Source: Streptomyces sp. V3I8 (GTDB lineage: Bacteria; Actinomycetota; Actinomycetes; Streptomycetales; Streptomycetaceae). From it: a stretch of 64,000 bases of DNA. The position numbers were made by a program, and so were the translations under genes. Position 1 is the first letter of the stretch. The number at the start of each line of letters is the position of its first letter. This document shows positions 38,268 to 47,411 of the stretch, piece after piece. Below the pieces are notes generated by a model. It ran no database searches, was not told the origin of the DNA, and saw nothing but the letters and a program-made list of their open reading frames with translations. The stretch is taken from positions 2,666,001 to 2,730,000 of the forward strand of contig NZ_JAUSZL010000002.1 in the NCBI RefSeq assembly GCF_030817535.1, in the 5' to 3' direction.

Positions 38268-38954
38268 CTACCTGCGGGCGGTGGCCTTCTTGGCGGTGGT
38301 GGTGCTGCGGGCCGCGGACTTCTTGGCCGGGGCCTTCTTGGCGGCCGCCTTCTTCGCGGGGGCCTTCTTCGCCGCCGCCTTCTTGGCGGTGGTCTTCTTC
38401 GCCGCCGAGGACGAGGTCTTCTTCGCCGTCGCGGAGGTCTTCTTCGCGGGGGCCTTCTTCGCCGTGGCGGTGGTCTTCTTGGCGGCCGTGGCGGTGGTCT
38501 TCTTCGCCGCGGTCGCCTTCCTGGTCGTCGCCGCGGACGTGGTCTTCTTCGCGGCCCCCGTCGCCTTCTTGGCGGTGGTGGCCTTCTTGGCCGCGGCCTT
38601 CTTGACCGTGGCGGAGGCGCCGCCGGTCAGGCTGCCCTTGGGGGCCTTCTTGACCGCGACGTCGTTCTTCGGGAGCTTCTTCGACCCGCTGACCAGGTCC
38701 TTGAAGCCCTGGCCGGCACGGAAGCGCGGCACCGAGGTCTTCTTAACCCGCACGCGCTCTCCGGTCTGCGGGTTGCGGGCGTAACGGGCCGGACGGTCCA
38801 CCTTCTCGAAGGAACCGAAGCCGGTGACCGAGACCCGGTCCCCGCCGACGACCGCCCGGACCACGGCGTCCAGTACGGCGTCGACCGCGTCGGCGGCCTG
38901 CTGACGCCCGCCGACCTTGTCGGCAATCGCTTCTACGAGCTGCGCCTTGTTCAC
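38268..38954 (-). CDS. hupS: HU-like nucleoid protein with lysine-rich tail (HupS)
   Basis: A 228-residue nucleoid-associated protein. Residues 1-94 are a complete HU domain (NKAQLVEAIADKVGG, then RNPQTGERVRV and the DNA-binding arm). The rest is a long histone H1-like tail of AKK, PAKK and TAKK repeats. In S. coelicolor HupS compacts spore nucleoids and is developmentally induced. The start is GTG at 38952-38954. The DNA just upstream contains an AT-rich GGTATATATC stretch (39014-39023). Confidence 0.96.
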   Translation of the reverse strand: MNKAQLVEAIADKVGGRQQAADAVDAVLDAVVRAVVGGDRVSVTGFGSFEKVDRPARYARNPQTGERVRVKKTSVPRFRAGQGFKDLVSGSKKLPKNDVAVKKAPKGSLTGGASATVKKAAAKKATTAKKATGAAKKTTSAATTRKATAAKKTTATAAKKTTATAKKAPAKKTSATAKKTSSSAAKKTTAKKAAAKKAPAKKAAAKKAPAKKSAARSTTTAKKATARR

Positions 38955-39010
38955 GTCTTCCCCTTCGGAGACATTGCCAGAACGAAACTGTTCAAGCTTT
39001 TTCGCACGTT

Positions 39011-39030
39011 AGGCAGATATATACCGCAAA
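39011..39030 (-). promoter_or_regulatory. Possible hupS promoter -10 region
   Basis: GGTATATATCTGCC on the minus strand is the most AT-rich stretch near the gene and lies about 60 nt before the hupS start. I see no matching -35 at the usual distance, so this is tentative. Confidence 0.35.
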
Positions 39031-39092
39031 TCAAACACGAAACGGCCTAATCACCCTTGTGCCGCAACGAACTGGGCCTGTCGCCAAGTTCC

Positions 39093-39323
39093 TCAGCGTT
39101 CCTCTTCGGGGATTCGGCCCTCGTCGAGGTCCGTCGTGAACCGCTCCAGACGCCTGGTCGCATCGGCGAGATCGTGTTTGGCCACGGCCGTAATGACCAG
39201 CAGCTTCCGGGTCAGCGCCATCCGTACGCCCTCCGGGACTTGCAGTGCGCGCACCCTGGTGTGCGCTTCCTTGAGTTGGGACGCGACCGCCGCATAGAGC
39301 TCGAGTTGGCCGTCGTGTTCCAT
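39093..39323 (-). CDS. Conserved-looking 76-residue helical protein
   Basis: A small protein starting EHDGQLELYAAVASQLKEAHTRV, amphipathic and mostly helical, ending RFTTDLDEGRIPEEER. It has no cysteines, signal peptide or membrane helix. It lies upstream of hupS in the same direction, so it might be co-transcribed. I know of similar unnamed proteins at this place in Streptomyces but no function. Confidence 0.65.
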   Translation of the reverse strand: MEHDGQLELYAAVASQLKEAHTRVRALQVPEGVRMALTRKLLVITAVAKHDLADATRRLERFTTDLDEGRIPEEER

Positions 39324-39510
39324 GCACAGATTGTGCCATCTGGGGCGAGTTGTCGCCTGCGCAGGGGGTAACTACCGCCTCCCGAGGGCCTCCCGCGCAC
39401 CTCACCACAAGGCTCTGCCGCATCTCGGCTACCCCATCAAGGCGCACCGAAACAAGGGTAGTTGAAGCCAATCACAAAGGCCGGAACGGCCCTTCCGGCC
39501 CTGGACACGG

Positions 39511-39544
39511 CTGTACCCCCAACCGTCCACGATTGGGGGTACAG
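39511..39544 (-). terminator. leuCD terminator
   Basis: A perfect 12-bp stem CTGTACCCCCAA (39511-39522) with its complement (39533-39544), 10-nt loop, 47 nt past the leuD stop. Confidence 0.85.
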
Positions 39545-39590
39545 AGGTGTGTCGCCCTGGCTGGAACCGGCGGTGCGGGCCGGGGTCCGG

Positions 39591-40184
39591 TCAGACCTGA
39601 ACGGTCCGCGGCTTGTGGGAGGGCCGTCCGGACTCGTACGCGGAGATGTCCGCCTCGTGCTGGAGGGTGAGGGAGATGTCGTCCAGCCCGTTCAGCAGCC
39701 GCCAGCGGGCGTTCTCGTCGAGCTCGAAGGGGGCCGTGATGCCCTCGGCGCGCACCTCGCGGGCCTCCAGGTCGACCGTGACGCCGGCCTGCGGGTCCTG
39801 CTCGGTGAGCTCCCACAGCCTGTCCACGACCGTCTGCTCCAGAACCACCGTGAGCAGGCCGTTCTTCAGAGAGTTGCCGCGGAAGATGTCGGCGAAGCGG
39901 GACGAGATCACGGCCTTGAAGCCGTAGTTCTGCAGTGCCCACACGGCGTGCTCGCGCGAGGAGCCGGTGCCGAAGTCGGGGCCGGCGACCAGGACCGTGG
40001 CGCCCGTGCGCTCGGGCTGGTTGAGGATGAAGGACGGGTCCTTGCGCCAGGCCTCGAAGAGCCCGTCCTCGAAGCCGTCCCTGGTCACCTTCTTGAGCCA
40101 GTGGGCGGGGATGATCTGGTCGGTGTCGACGTTGCTGCGGCGCAGCGGGACGGCCCGGCCGGTGTGCGTGGTGAATGCTTCCAT
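39591..40184 (-). CDS. leuD: 3-isopropylmalate dehydratase small subunit LeuD
   Basis: Leucine synthesis: forms the swivel domain of the LeuCD hydro-lyase. It has 197 residues: [16 protein letters not shown], then [17 protein letters not shown] and [11 protein letters not shown]. The ATG follows the leuC stop by 5 nt, so it is the second gene of the operon. Confidence 0.97.
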   Translation of the reverse strand: MEAFTTHTGRAVPLRRSNVDTDQIIPAHWLKKVTRDGFEDGLFEAWRKDPSFILNQPERTGATVLVAGPDFGTGSSREHAVWALQNYGFKAVISSRFADIFRGNSLKNGLLTVVLEQTVVDRLWELTEQDPQAGVTVDLEAREVRAEGITAPFELDENARWRLLNGLDDISLTLQHEADISAYESGRPSHKPRTVQV

Positions 40185-40189
40185 GGTTC

Positions 40190-41620
40190 TCAGACTCCAG
40201 CGGGCGTACGGACGTCGGCGTCGGACAGGTCGGCGGGCGACGCCAGATGGCCCAGTACCGCCGTCGCGGCGGCGACCTGCGGAGACACCAGGTGCGTACG
40301 GCCGCCCTTGCCCTGCCTGCCCTCGAAGTTGCGGTTGGAGGTGGACGCGGAGCGCTCACCGGGCGCCAGCTGGTCGGGGTTCATGCCCAGACACATCGAG
40401 CAGCCCGCGTGCCGCCATTCGGCCCCGGCCTCCTTGAAGACCAGGTCCAGGCCCTCGGAGACGGCCTGCAGACCGACCCGCGCGGAGCCGGGCACCACCA
40501 GCATCCGTACGCCGTCGGCGACTTTGCGGCCCTCGACGATCGACGCGGCGGCGCGCAGGTCCTCGATACGGCCATTGGTGCACGAACCCACGAAGACGGT
40601 GTCGACCCTGATGTCCCGCAGCGGCTGTCCGGCGGTCAACCCCATGTACTCCAGGGCCTTTTCGGCGGCGAAGCGCTCCGAGGCGTCCTCGTACGAAGCC
40701 GGGTCGGGGACGGCCGCCGAAAGCGGGGCGCCCTGGCCGGGATTGGTGCCCCAGGTGACGAACGGCGCGAGGGAGGTCGCGTCGATGACGACCTCCGCGT
40801 CGAATTCCGCGTCCTCGTCCGACTTCAGGGTCTTCCAGTACGCGACGGCGGCGTCCCAGTCCTCGCCCACGGGGGCGTGGTCGCGGCCCTGGATGTACGC
40901 GAAGGTGGTCTCGTCGGGGGCGATCATGCCCGCGCGGGCGCCGGCCTCGATCGACATGTTGCAGATGGTCATCCGGGCCTCCATCGAGAGTTTCTCGATG
41001 GCGGAGCCCCGGTACTCCAGGATGTAGCCCTGACCGCCGCCCGTGCCGATCCTGGTGATGATCGCCAGGATCAGGTCCTTGGCCGTGACGTCCTCGGGCA
41101 GTTCGCCCTCGACCGTGATGGCCATGGTCCTGGGGCGGGCCAGCGGCAGCGTCTGGGTGGCCAGCACGTGCTCGACCTGGGAGGTGCCGATACCGAACGC
41201 CAGCGCGCCGAACGCGCCGTGCGTGGAGGTGTGGGAGTCACCGCACACGACCGTGGTGCCGGGCTGGGTCAGGCCCAGCTGCGGGCCGACGACGTGGACG
41301 ACACCCTGCTCGACGTCGCCCAGCGAGTGCAGGCGCACGCCGAAGTCGGCGCAGTTCTTGCGCAGCGTCTCCAGCTGGGCGCGGGAGACCGGGTCCGCGA
41401 TGGGCTTGTCGATGTCGAGGGTCGGGGTGTTGTGGTCCTCGGTCGCGATGGTGAGGTCGAGCCGGCGCACGGGGCGCCCCGCCTGACGGAGGCCGTCGAA
41501 GGCCTGGGGGCTGGTCACCTCGTGCAGCAGGTGCAGATCGATGAAGAGGAGGTCGGGCTCGCCCTCCGCGCGCCGGACGACGTGGTCGTCCCAGACCTTC
41601 TCCGCGAGTGTCCTACCCAT
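40190..41620 (-). CDS. leuC: 3-isopropylmalate dehydratase large subunit LeuC
   Basis: An aconitase-family 4Fe-4S enzyme that converts 2- to 3-isopropylmalate. It has 476 residues: [20 protein letters not shown], then [13 protein letters not shown] and SMCLGMNPD, which supply the cluster cysteines. The start chosen is the ATG at 41618-41620 ([10 protein letters not shown]) with GGAGGG upstream. It is divergent from ndgR, the IclR regulator of leucine and related pathways. Confidence 0.97.
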   Translation of the reverse strand: MGRTLAEKVWDDHVVRRAEGEPDLLFIDLHLLHEVTSPQAFDGLRQAGRPVRRLDLTIATEDHNTPTLDIDKPIADPVSRAQLETLRKNCADFGVRLHSLGDVEQGVVHVVGPQLGLTQPGTTVVCGDSHTSTHGAFGALAFGIGTSQVEHVLATQTLPLARPRTMAITVEGELPEDVTAKDLILAIITRIGTGGGQGYILEYRGSAIEKLSMEARMTICNMSIEAGARAGMIAPDETTFAYIQGRDHAPVGEDWDAAVAYWKTLKSDEDAEFDAEVVIDATSLAPFVTWGTNPGQGAPLSAAVPDPASYEDASERFAAEKALEYMGLTAGQPLRDIRVDTVFVGSCTNGRIEDLRAAASIVEGRKVADGVRMLVVPGSARVGLQAVSEGLDLVFKEAGAEWRHAGCSMCLGMNPDQLAPGERSASTSNRNFEGRQGKGGRTHLVSPQVAAATAVLGHLASPADLSDADVRTPAGV

Positions 41621-41779
41621 CGCTTTCCCTCCGGCCGGCCCGTGTCGGCGCCGGCCCAACTAGAGATTTCCGGTGCGGCCGCGCCCGTGCCCCCCGGGTA
41701 CCGGACGTCTTCCGCCGAGCCCGTCGGTCCGCGGGCCGTGTAGGTATCAGGGTGGCGCGTTCCACGGAAAATTGAACTT

Positions 41780-41800
41780 GCGTTTCACAGAGTGAGACGC
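41780..41800. promoter_or_regulatory. Candidate NdgR operator between leuC and ndgR
   Basis: GCGTTTCAC (41780-41788) and GTGAGACGC (41792-41800) form a 9-bp inverted repeat with one mismatch around a 3-nt centre. It lies in the divergent promoter 13 nt before the ndgR start. NdgR-family control of leuCD is known in S. coelicolor; the exact site is my inference. Confidence 0.6.
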
Positions 41801-41812
41801 GAGTATCGTTTC

Positions 41813-42529
41813 ATGGACAACAGTAGCGGCGTCGGCGTTCTGGACAAGGCAGCCCTTGTCCTGAGCGCACTGGAGTCCGGTCCGGCCACCCTCGCGGGCC
41901 TGGTCGCGGCGACCGGACTGGCACGGCCCACGGCACATCGCCTCGCCGTGGCACTCGAACACCACCGGCTGGTGGCGCGTGACATGCAGGGACGTTTCAT
42001 TCTCGGCCCGAGGCTCGCCGAGCTGGCGGCGGCCGCGGGTGAGGACCGTCTCCTCGCGACCGCGGGCCCGGTGCTGACCCATGTACGCGACCTGACGGGC
42101 GAGAGCGCGCAGCTCTACCGCCGCCAGGGCGACATGCGCATCTGCGTCGCCGCGGCGGAGCGCCTCTCGGGGCTCAGGGACACGGTCCCGGTCGGCTCGA
42201 CCCTCACGATGAAGGCGGGCTCCTCGGCCCAGATCCTGATGGCCTGGGAGGAGCCGGAGCGTCTGCACCGCGGCCTCCAGGGCGCCCGCTTCACGGCGAC
42301 GGCCCTGTCGGGGGTACGGCGGCGGGGGTGGGCGCAGTCGATCGGCGAGCGCGAGCCGGGCGTCGCGTCCGTCTCCGCGCCGGTGCGCGGTCCCTCGAAC
42401 CGCGTGGTCGCCGCCGTCTCGGTGTCGGGCCCGATCGAGCGTCTGACGCGCCATCCGGGGCGGATGCACGCCCAGGCGGTCATCGACGCGGCCGGCCGGC
42501 TGTCCGAGGCGCTGCGCCGCACCGGCTGA
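41813..42529 (+). CDS. ndgR: IclR-family regulator NdgR
   Basis: A 238-residue dimeric regulator that controls leuCD and amino-acid-dependent growth and antibiotic production in S. coelicolor. It has an N-terminal winged helix (ATLAGLVAATGLARPTAHRL), then the IclR effector domain (GSTLTMKAGSSAQILMAW). The length equals S. coelicolor NdgR. The start ATG gives DNSSGVGVLDKA, the family start. It is divergent to leuCD with a shared operator. Confidence 0.95.
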   Translation: MDNSSGVGVLDKAALVLSALESGPATLAGLVAATGLARPTAHRLAVALEHHRLVARDMQGRFILGPRLAELAAAAGEDRLLATAGPVLTHVRDLTGESAQLYRRQGDMRICVAAAERLSGLRDTVPVGSTLTMKAGSSAQILMAWEEPERLHRGLQGARFTATALSGVRRRGWAQSIGEREPGVASVSAPVRGPSNRVVAAVSVSGPIERLTRHPGRMHAQAVIDAAGRLSEALRRTG

Positions 42530-42677
42530 CCGCGCGTCCACCGATCACCACCGATCACCACGGGCCGCCGAGGACCGTCACCGACTCCCCCGACCGACCC
42601 CGTCCGGACCCCCCGGCCGATCGCTTCAACGCCGCAGCGAACGGCCGGAGTTGTCCTGTACGGCGCCGGAGCACGAA

Positions 42678-42707
42678 AGAAGCCCTTCCCGCGTGGGAAG
42701 GGCTTCT
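42678..42707 (-). terminator. Terminator of the tRNA cluster
   Basis: A 13-bp stem (42678-42690 with 42695-42707) with a GCGT loop and, on the minus strand, a following TTTC. It lies just past the last tRNA gene. Confidence 0.85.
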
Positions 42708-42715
42708 TCTGTCTG

Positions 42716-42788
42716 TACCCCCGACCGGATTCGAACCGGCGCTACTGCCGTGAGAGGGCAGCGTGCTAGGCCGCTACACAACGGGGGC
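42716..42788 (-). tRNA. tRNA-Glu (CTC)
   Basis: 73 nt; acceptor GCCCCCG, anticodon loop CTCTCAC (anticodon CTC), T-arm GGTTCGAATCC. The CCA end is not encoded. It is the last of five tRNA genes transcribed on the minus strand. Confidence 0.95.
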
Positions 42789-42808
42789 GAGGATCACAAG
42801 TGATCCAG

Positions 42809-42880
42809 CTGGGCTACCAGGACTCGAACCTAGAACAACGGAACCAGAAACCGTCGTGTTGCCAATTACACCATAGCCCA
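42809..42880 (-). tRNA. tRNA-Gln (CTG)
   Basis: 72 nt; acceptor TGGGCTA, anticodon loop TTCTGGT (anticodon CTG), T-arm GGTTCGAGTCC, discriminator G. CCA is not encoded. Confidence 0.95.
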
Positions 42881-42900
42881 TCGGTGGTTCGGACCACCTG

Positions 42901-42973
42901 TACCCCCGACCGGATTCGAACCGGCGCTACTGCCGTGAGAGGGCAGCGTGCTAGGCCGCTACACAACGGGGGC
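42901..42973 (-). tRNA. tRNA-Glu (CTC)
   Basis: 73 nt, identical in sequence to the copy at 42716-42788. Confidence 0.95.
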
Positions 42974-43035
42974 CCTAGCGATCCTGCATGAGAGACAGCG
43001 GGTGCGACCCGGACTGCTTCCCTGGGAAGGATCTG

Positions 43036-43108
43036 TACCCCCGACCGGATTCGAACCGGCGCTACCGCCTTGAGAGGGCGGCGTGCTAGGCCGCTACACA
43101 ACGGGGGC
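43036..43108 (-). tRNA. tRNA-Glu (CTC), variant anticodon stem
   Basis: 73 nt; the anticodon stem is CCGCC/GGCGG instead of CTGCC/GGCAG and base 38 is A instead of C. The anticodon is still CTC. Confidence 0.94.
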
Positions 43109-43149
43109 CTTGCAGAACTGGTGTCTGCGATGCAGATAAGCTCTGCGAG

Positions 43150-43221
43150 CTGGCCTACCAGGACTCGAACCTAGACTAACGGAACCAGAAACCGTCGTGC
43201 TGCCAATTACACCATAGGCCA
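43150..43221 (-). tRNA. tRNA-Gln (CTG), variant acceptor
   Basis: 72 nt; acceptor TGGCCTA instead of TGGGCTA, with matching compensatory changes on the 3' side. Anticodon CTG. It is the promoter-proximal gene of the cluster. Confidence 0.94.
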
Positions 43222-43311
43222 CTGAAACTCAACCCCCGAGGGAGTTTTGTTTTAGCTTGCGTCCCCGGTCTGTGGCCTTTCGGCCCGCACTCCGGCGGCG
43301 CAGGAAGAACA

Positions 43312-44082
43312 TTACCCGAAGGTGGACGGCGCTCCAAAACGGGTATCGGGCCGGAGGATCGCGGGGAGTTCGGCCAGCGAGACGATCCGGCGCGGCCGGT
43401 CCACCCGCTGGTCCGCCCGCCGGTCCGGTGCGGCGTCCGGGTCCGGGGCCGCCGCGGTGCCCGCGCCCGTGCGGTCGATCCAGACCGAGAGGAGTCCGGC
43501 CTCGGCGGCGCCCCGCCCGTCGATCTCCGGGTGGTCCCCGACGTACGCGACCTGGTGCGGTGGCAGCTCCAGGGCGTCGCAGGCCGCGTGGAAGGCCTCC
43601 GCGGCCGGCTTGGAGACGCCCAGCTCGGCCGCGCACAGCACCGTTTCGAAGCGTTCCCGTACGCCGAGGACGCGCAGTTTGTGGTCCTGGACGCGCAGGC
43701 TGGAGTTGGAGAGCACGGCGTGGCGGTGGCTGCCCGCCAGGAGGTCGAGGACGGGCAGCACGTCCGGGAAGAGCGCCCAGGCCGTCTCGTAGTGGCTCAG
43801 GTACCGGACGAACCAGGCCTCCGCGTCGGTGTCGGTCAGGGGCTGCCCCAGGAAGGCCCGCACCCGGTCCCGCCGGCCGGCCGCCCAGTCGACCTCCCCG
43901 GCCGCGAACCTGGCCCACTGCTGGTCCGTGAGCTCGCGCCACCGGTCGAGGGCCTGTCCCACGGAGGCGTACCCGTCGAGCAGGCCCTCGGCCGCCAGGT
44001 GCCCGCTCATACCGGCACGGTCGGCGGTGGTGTAGTCGAAGATCGTGTCGTCCACGTCCCACACGACGGCTCGGATCGTCAT
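43312..44082 (-). CDS. HAD-superfamily hydrolase
   Basis: A 256-residue HAD phosphatase-like protein. Motif I is WDVDDTIFDY (nucleophile and acid Asp), motif II AVLSNSS, motif III lysine in GVSKPAAEAF, and motif IV YVGDHPEIDGRGAAEAG, so all catalytic residues are present. A cap domain lies between motifs I and II. A Pro/Asp/Arg-rich loop (APDPDAAPDRRADQRV) precedes the C-terminus. The substrate is unknown. The upstream 122 nt contain a short GGGTAC tandem repeat. Confidence 0.85.
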   Translation of the reverse strand: MTIRAVVWDVDDTIFDYTTADRAGMSGHLAAEGLLDGYASVGQALDRWRELTDQQWARFAAGEVDWAAGRRDRVRAFLGQPLTDTDAEAWFVRYLSHYETAWALFPDVLPVLDLLAGSHRHAVLSNSSLRVQDHKLRVLGVRERFETVLCAAELGVSKPAAEAFHAACDALELPPHQVAYVGDHPEIDGRGAAEAGLLSVWIDRTGAGTAAAPDPDAAPDRRADQRVDRPRRIVSLAELPAILRPDTRFGAPSTFG

Positions 44083-44204
44083 GGCCCGACGGTACCTCCG
44101 GCACGGGTACGGGTACGGGTGCGGACCGTGGTGCCGGGTACGGGTACGCGGCGGGGGCGGCGCCCGGTCCGGACGCCGCCCCCGCCGTGCCCCGTGCGTA
44201 TCGC

Positions 44205-45719
44205 CTACGCGGTCAGCCGCGCCAGGGCCGCGTCGATGCGCGCCAGCGCCTTCTCCCTGCCCAGGATCTCCAGGGACTCGAAGAGCGGCAGGCCGACCGT
44301 GCGGCCGGTGACGGCGACGCGGACCGGGGCCTGCGCCTTGCCCAGCTTGAGACCGTGCGCCTCGCCGGCGGCCAGCACGGCCTCCTTGAGGGACTCGGCG
44401 GAGGTCCAGTCGGCGGACTCCAGCTTCTCGCGGGCCGTCGCGAGCAGGGCGTCGGAGCCCTCCTTCATCGCCTTCGCCCAGGACGCCTCGTCGACGGCCG
44501 GCTCCGGCAGGAACAGGAAGTCGACGTTGTCGGTGATCTCGGAGAGCACCTTCAGACGGGTCTGGGCGTGCGGGGCGATCGCGTCCCACTTGGCCGCATC
44601 GAAGTCCTCCGGCGCCCAGGGGGCGAAGGGGGCCTTCAGCCAGGGGGCGCAGCGCTCGGCGAACTCCTTCACGTCGAGCAGCCGGATGTGGTCGGCGTTG
44701 ATGGCCTCGGCCTTCTTGAGGTCGAAGCGGGCCGGGTTGGGGTTGACGTCCGAGACGTCGAAGGCGGCGACCATCTCCTCGACGGTGAAGATGTCGCGGT
44801 CCGCCGAGAGCGACCAGCCGAGGAGCGACAGGTAGTTCAGCAGGCCCTCCGGGAGGAAGCCGCGCTCCCGGTAGAGGTTCAGCGAGGACTCGGGGTCGCG
44901 CTTGGAGAGCTTCTTGTTGCCCTCGCCCATCACGTACGGGAGGTGGCCGAAGGCCGGGGTCTCCTTGGCGATGCCCAGCTCGGTCAGCGCCTTGTAGAGG
45001 GCGATCTGGCGGGGTGTGGAGGAGAGCAGGTCCTCGCCGCGCAGGACGTGGGTGATCTCCATCAGGGCGTCGTCGACCGGGTTGACCAGCGTGTAGAGCG
45101 GGGCGCCGTTGGCGCGGACGATGCCGTAGTCCGGCACGTTCTCCGGGAGGTAGGTGATCTCGCCGCGGACCAGGTCCGTGAAGGTGACCGGCTCGTCGGG
45201 CATGCGGAACCGGACGATGGGCGCGCGGCCCTCCGCCTCGTACGCGCTCCGCTGCTCGGCGGTCAGCTCGCGGCAGTGGCCGTCGTAGCCGGACGGCCGG
45301 CCGGCCGCGCGGGCGGCGTCGCGGCGGGCGTCGAGCTCCGGCGCCGAGCAGTAGCAGTGGTACGCGCGGCCGGCGTCCAGGAGCTTCCGGGCGACGTCCT
45401 TGTAGAGGTCCATGCGCTGCGACTGGCGGTACGGCGCGTGGGGGCCGCCGATCTCGGGGCCCTCGTCCCAGTCGAAGCCCAGCCAGCGCAGCGAGTCCAG
45501 GAGCTGCTCGTACGACTCCTCGGAGTCGCGGGCCGCGTCGGTGTCCTCGATGCGGAAGACGAACGTGCCGCCGGTGTGGCGGGCGTACGCCCAGTTGAAC
45601 AGGGCCGTGCGGACCAGGCCCACGTGGGGGTTGCCGGTCGGGGACGGACAGAAACGTACGCGTGGGGGCACCCCCTGTCCGAGCGGAGCCGAGGATTTGG
45701 GGGAGGAGCCGTTAGCCAC
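44205..45719 (-). CDS. gltX: Glutamyl-tRNA synthetase (GluRS)
   Basis: A 504-residue class I synthetase. It has [10 protein letters not shown] in the HIGH position, the KLSKRD signature lysine loop, and the [12 protein letters not shown] acceptor-binding region. Actinobacteria lack GlnRS, so this enzyme probably also charges tRNA-Gln, which GatCAB then amidates; both tRNA types are encoded immediately downstream. The GTG start overlaps the 3' end of the FAH-family gene by 8 nt. Confidence 0.96.
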   Translation of the reverse strand: MANGSSPKSSAPLGQGVPPRVRFCPSPTGNPHVGLVRTALFNWAYARHTGGTFVFRIEDTDAARDSEESYEQLLDSLRWLGFDWDEGPEIGGPHAPYRQSQRMDLYKDVARKLLDAGRAYHCYCSAPELDARRDAARAAGRPSGYDGHCRELTAEQRSAYEAEGRAPIVRFRMPDEPVTFTDLVRGEITYLPENVPDYGIVRANGAPLYTLVNPVDDALMEITHVLRGEDLLSSTPRQIALYKALTELGIAKETPAFGHLPYVMGEGNKKLSKRDPESSLNLYRERGFLPEGLLNYLSLLGWSLSADRDIFTVEEMVAAFDVSDVNPNPARFDLKKAEAINADHIRLLDVKEFAERCAPWLKAPFAPWAPEDFDAAKWDAIAPHAQTRLKVLSEITDNVDFLFLPEPAVDEASWAKAMKEGSDALLATAREKLESADWTSAESLKEAVLAAGEAHGLKLGKAQAPVRVAVTGRTVGLPLFESLEILGREKALARIDAALARLTA

Positions 45720-46500
45720 GCTTGATCACCTTGTTGGTGAGAGTGCCGATGCCTTCGATGGTGACGGCGACCTCGTCGCCGGCACTGAGCGGGCCCACCC
45801 CTGCCGGGGTGCCCGTGAGGATGACGTCGCCGGGGAGCAGCGTCATGGCCTCGGTGATGTTGACGATCAGGTCCTCGATGGAGTGGATCATCTCGCTGGT
45901 GCGGCCCAGCTGGCGCTGCTGTCCGTTGACCGTGCACTGGATGGTGAGGTCGGACGGGTCGAGGTCCGTCTCCACCCAGGGGCCCAGCGGGCAGGAGGTG
46001 TCGAAGCCCTTGGCCCGGGCCCACTGCTTCTCGCGCCGCTGGACGTCGCGCGCGGTGACGTCGTTGGCGCAGGTGTAGCCGAGGATGACGTCCTTGACGC
46101 GCTCGCGCGGGACCTCGCGGCACATGCGGCCGATGACCACGGCCAGCTCGGCCTCGTGGTGCAGCTCCTCGGAGAAGGAGGGGTACGCGATGTCGTCGCC
46201 GGAGCCGATCACGGAGGTGGACGGCTTGAAGAAGGCGAACGGCGCGTCGGGCACCTCGTTGCCCAGCTCCCTGGCGTGCTCCGCGTAGTTGCGGCCGAAG
46301 GCCACGACCTTGTTGGGGAGCACGGGCGGCAGGAGGCGGACCTTGCTCAGCGGGACCTTGGTCCCGGAGAGCTCGAAGTCCGCGAACGGGATGCCCTTGA
46401 TGATGTCGAGCACGAGGCCGTCGGTCGATCCAGGAGGGCTCTCGCCCTCGACCGCACCGAACGCGACGTTGCCGTCGATGGAGAACCTGGCGATGCGCAC
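45712..46500 (-). CDS. Fumarylacetoacetate hydrolase (FAH) family protein
   Basis: A 262-residue FAH-superfamily enzyme (hydrolase/decarboxylase/isomerase of dicarboxylates). It has an N-terminal lobe, then [13 protein letters not shown], metal ligands in [12 protein letters not shown] and [11 protein letters not shown], and [17 protein letters not shown]. The substrate cannot be told. The start is GTG with AAGGA upstream. It overlaps gltX and is probably co-transcribed with it. Confidence 0.9.
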   Translation of the reverse strand: MRIARFSIDGNVAFGAVEGESPPGSTDGLVLDIIKGIPFADFELSGTKVPLSKVRLLPPVLPNKVVAFGRNYAEHARELGNEVPDAPFAFFKPSTSVIGSGDDIAYPSFSEELHHEAELAVVIGRMCREVPRERVKDVILGYTCANDVTARDVQRREKQWARAKGFDTSCPLGPWVETDLDPSDLTIQCTVNGQQRQLGRTSEMIHSIEDLIVNITEAMTLLPGDVILTGTPAGVGPLSAGDEVAVTIEGIGTLTNKVIKRG

Positions 46501-46621
46501 GGTGTCCTTGCGCCCCTCACTGAGCTGGCCGGAGTCTGATGCTCCAGGCTAACGCGGCGAGGGGCGGCCGCCTCGCGCACTTCGAGGCCGCGGGGAGGGG
46601 ACGGAGGAGTCCGTGGGAGGG

Positions 46622-46810
46622 TTAGTCGGTGATCGTCGCGGTGACGGGGACGTCCATCAGGATCGTGCGCCGGGGGTTGGCCGTCTGGGCGGGGAGCTCG
46701 ACGACGTGCTCCCGCTGCTCCGGAGCGCCCAGTTCCTCGGCGTCCTCGAGGTGCGCCAGCGTGGTGCGTCGCGGGTTGGCTATGTCGCGGAACATCATCG
46801 TCGTCTTCAT
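46622..46810 (-). CDS. 62-residue peptide with duplicated ANPRRT motif
   Basis: A short ORF (KTTMMFRDIANPRRTTLAHL) that contains the motif ANPRRTTL and again ANPRRTIL near the end, separated by an acidic stretch (LEDAEELGAPEQREHVVEL). No homologous family is known to me. The ATG is preceded by no clear ribosome-binding site, but lies 6 nt after a 24-residue ORF that may be coupled to it. It could be a small peptide or precursor; the function is unknown. Confidence 0.5.
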   Translation of the reverse strand: MKTTMMFRDIANPRRTTLAHLEDAEELGAPEQREHVVELPAQTANPRRTILMDVPVTATITD

Positions 46811-46816
46811 CTGGGG

Positions 46817-46891
46817 TTACAGGCCCTGTTCGATCGTGGCGCCGGCGGTCGCGGGAACCGCCCCGCAGGCGCGGGTTGTCGGATTTGCCAT
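46817..46891 (-). CDS. 24-residue mini-ORF with an ANPTTR motif
   Basis: ANPTTRACGAVPATAGATIE and a few more residues, ATG to TAA, ending 6 nt before the 62-residue ORF. It shares the ANP-x-x-R motif with that ORF. There is a weak ACAGGG upstream. Its coding status is uncertain. Confidence 0.3.
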   Translation of the reverse strand: MANPTTRACGAVPATAGATIEQGL

Positions 46892-47411
46892 CCCTGTAAA
46901 GCGTCAGGCTAAACATGGGATTCCCCGTCGAAGCTGTGAAGACGACGTGATCGTCATGTGAGTTTCCTCACTTACTGCCAGGCAAACCGGTCAATTCAGG
47001 CCCTTGATGTCGGGGGTCAAAACGGGCATTACCTTACGGAAGGCATCATTCCGCTCCTGATCATGGCGACTGGGACACCGCTTGCCCATGAAGGTCTCGT
47101 CCCCATGTGTCCGTTATTGATGAGGTGACTTCCCACGCCTCGTGACGCTCCCCTCACAAGCTGTCACGGAGGTCACAGCATGGCCCATGGCCCTTGTTGG
47201 AGATCCGGCACTGTGCTGAAATTCCTCGGACCGCCGCAGGAACGACCCGGCGCGCAGGGGCGCAACTCAGCGCCGAGTGGCGGCGGGACAAGGGGGAACC
47301 TGCGCCGGTCACTCACGACCACCATGGGAGCGCGTTCAGGGCGTTCCCAAGACGCCGACACCGTCCCGCCGTTCACGCGGAGGGGCGCCTGGTCCAGAGG
47401 TTGCGACGCTA
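46892..47411. other. Upstream region of conservon 1
   Basis: 520 nt with no gene I can support. It is less GC-rich than its surroundings in the first 250 nt. A short GTGAG-TTTC-CTCAC hairpin lies near 46960. The plus-strand start at 47180 (ATGGCCCATGG) opens a frame different from cvnA1 and lacks recognisable features. The region likely holds the cvnA1 promoter and a long leader. Confidence 0.4.
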
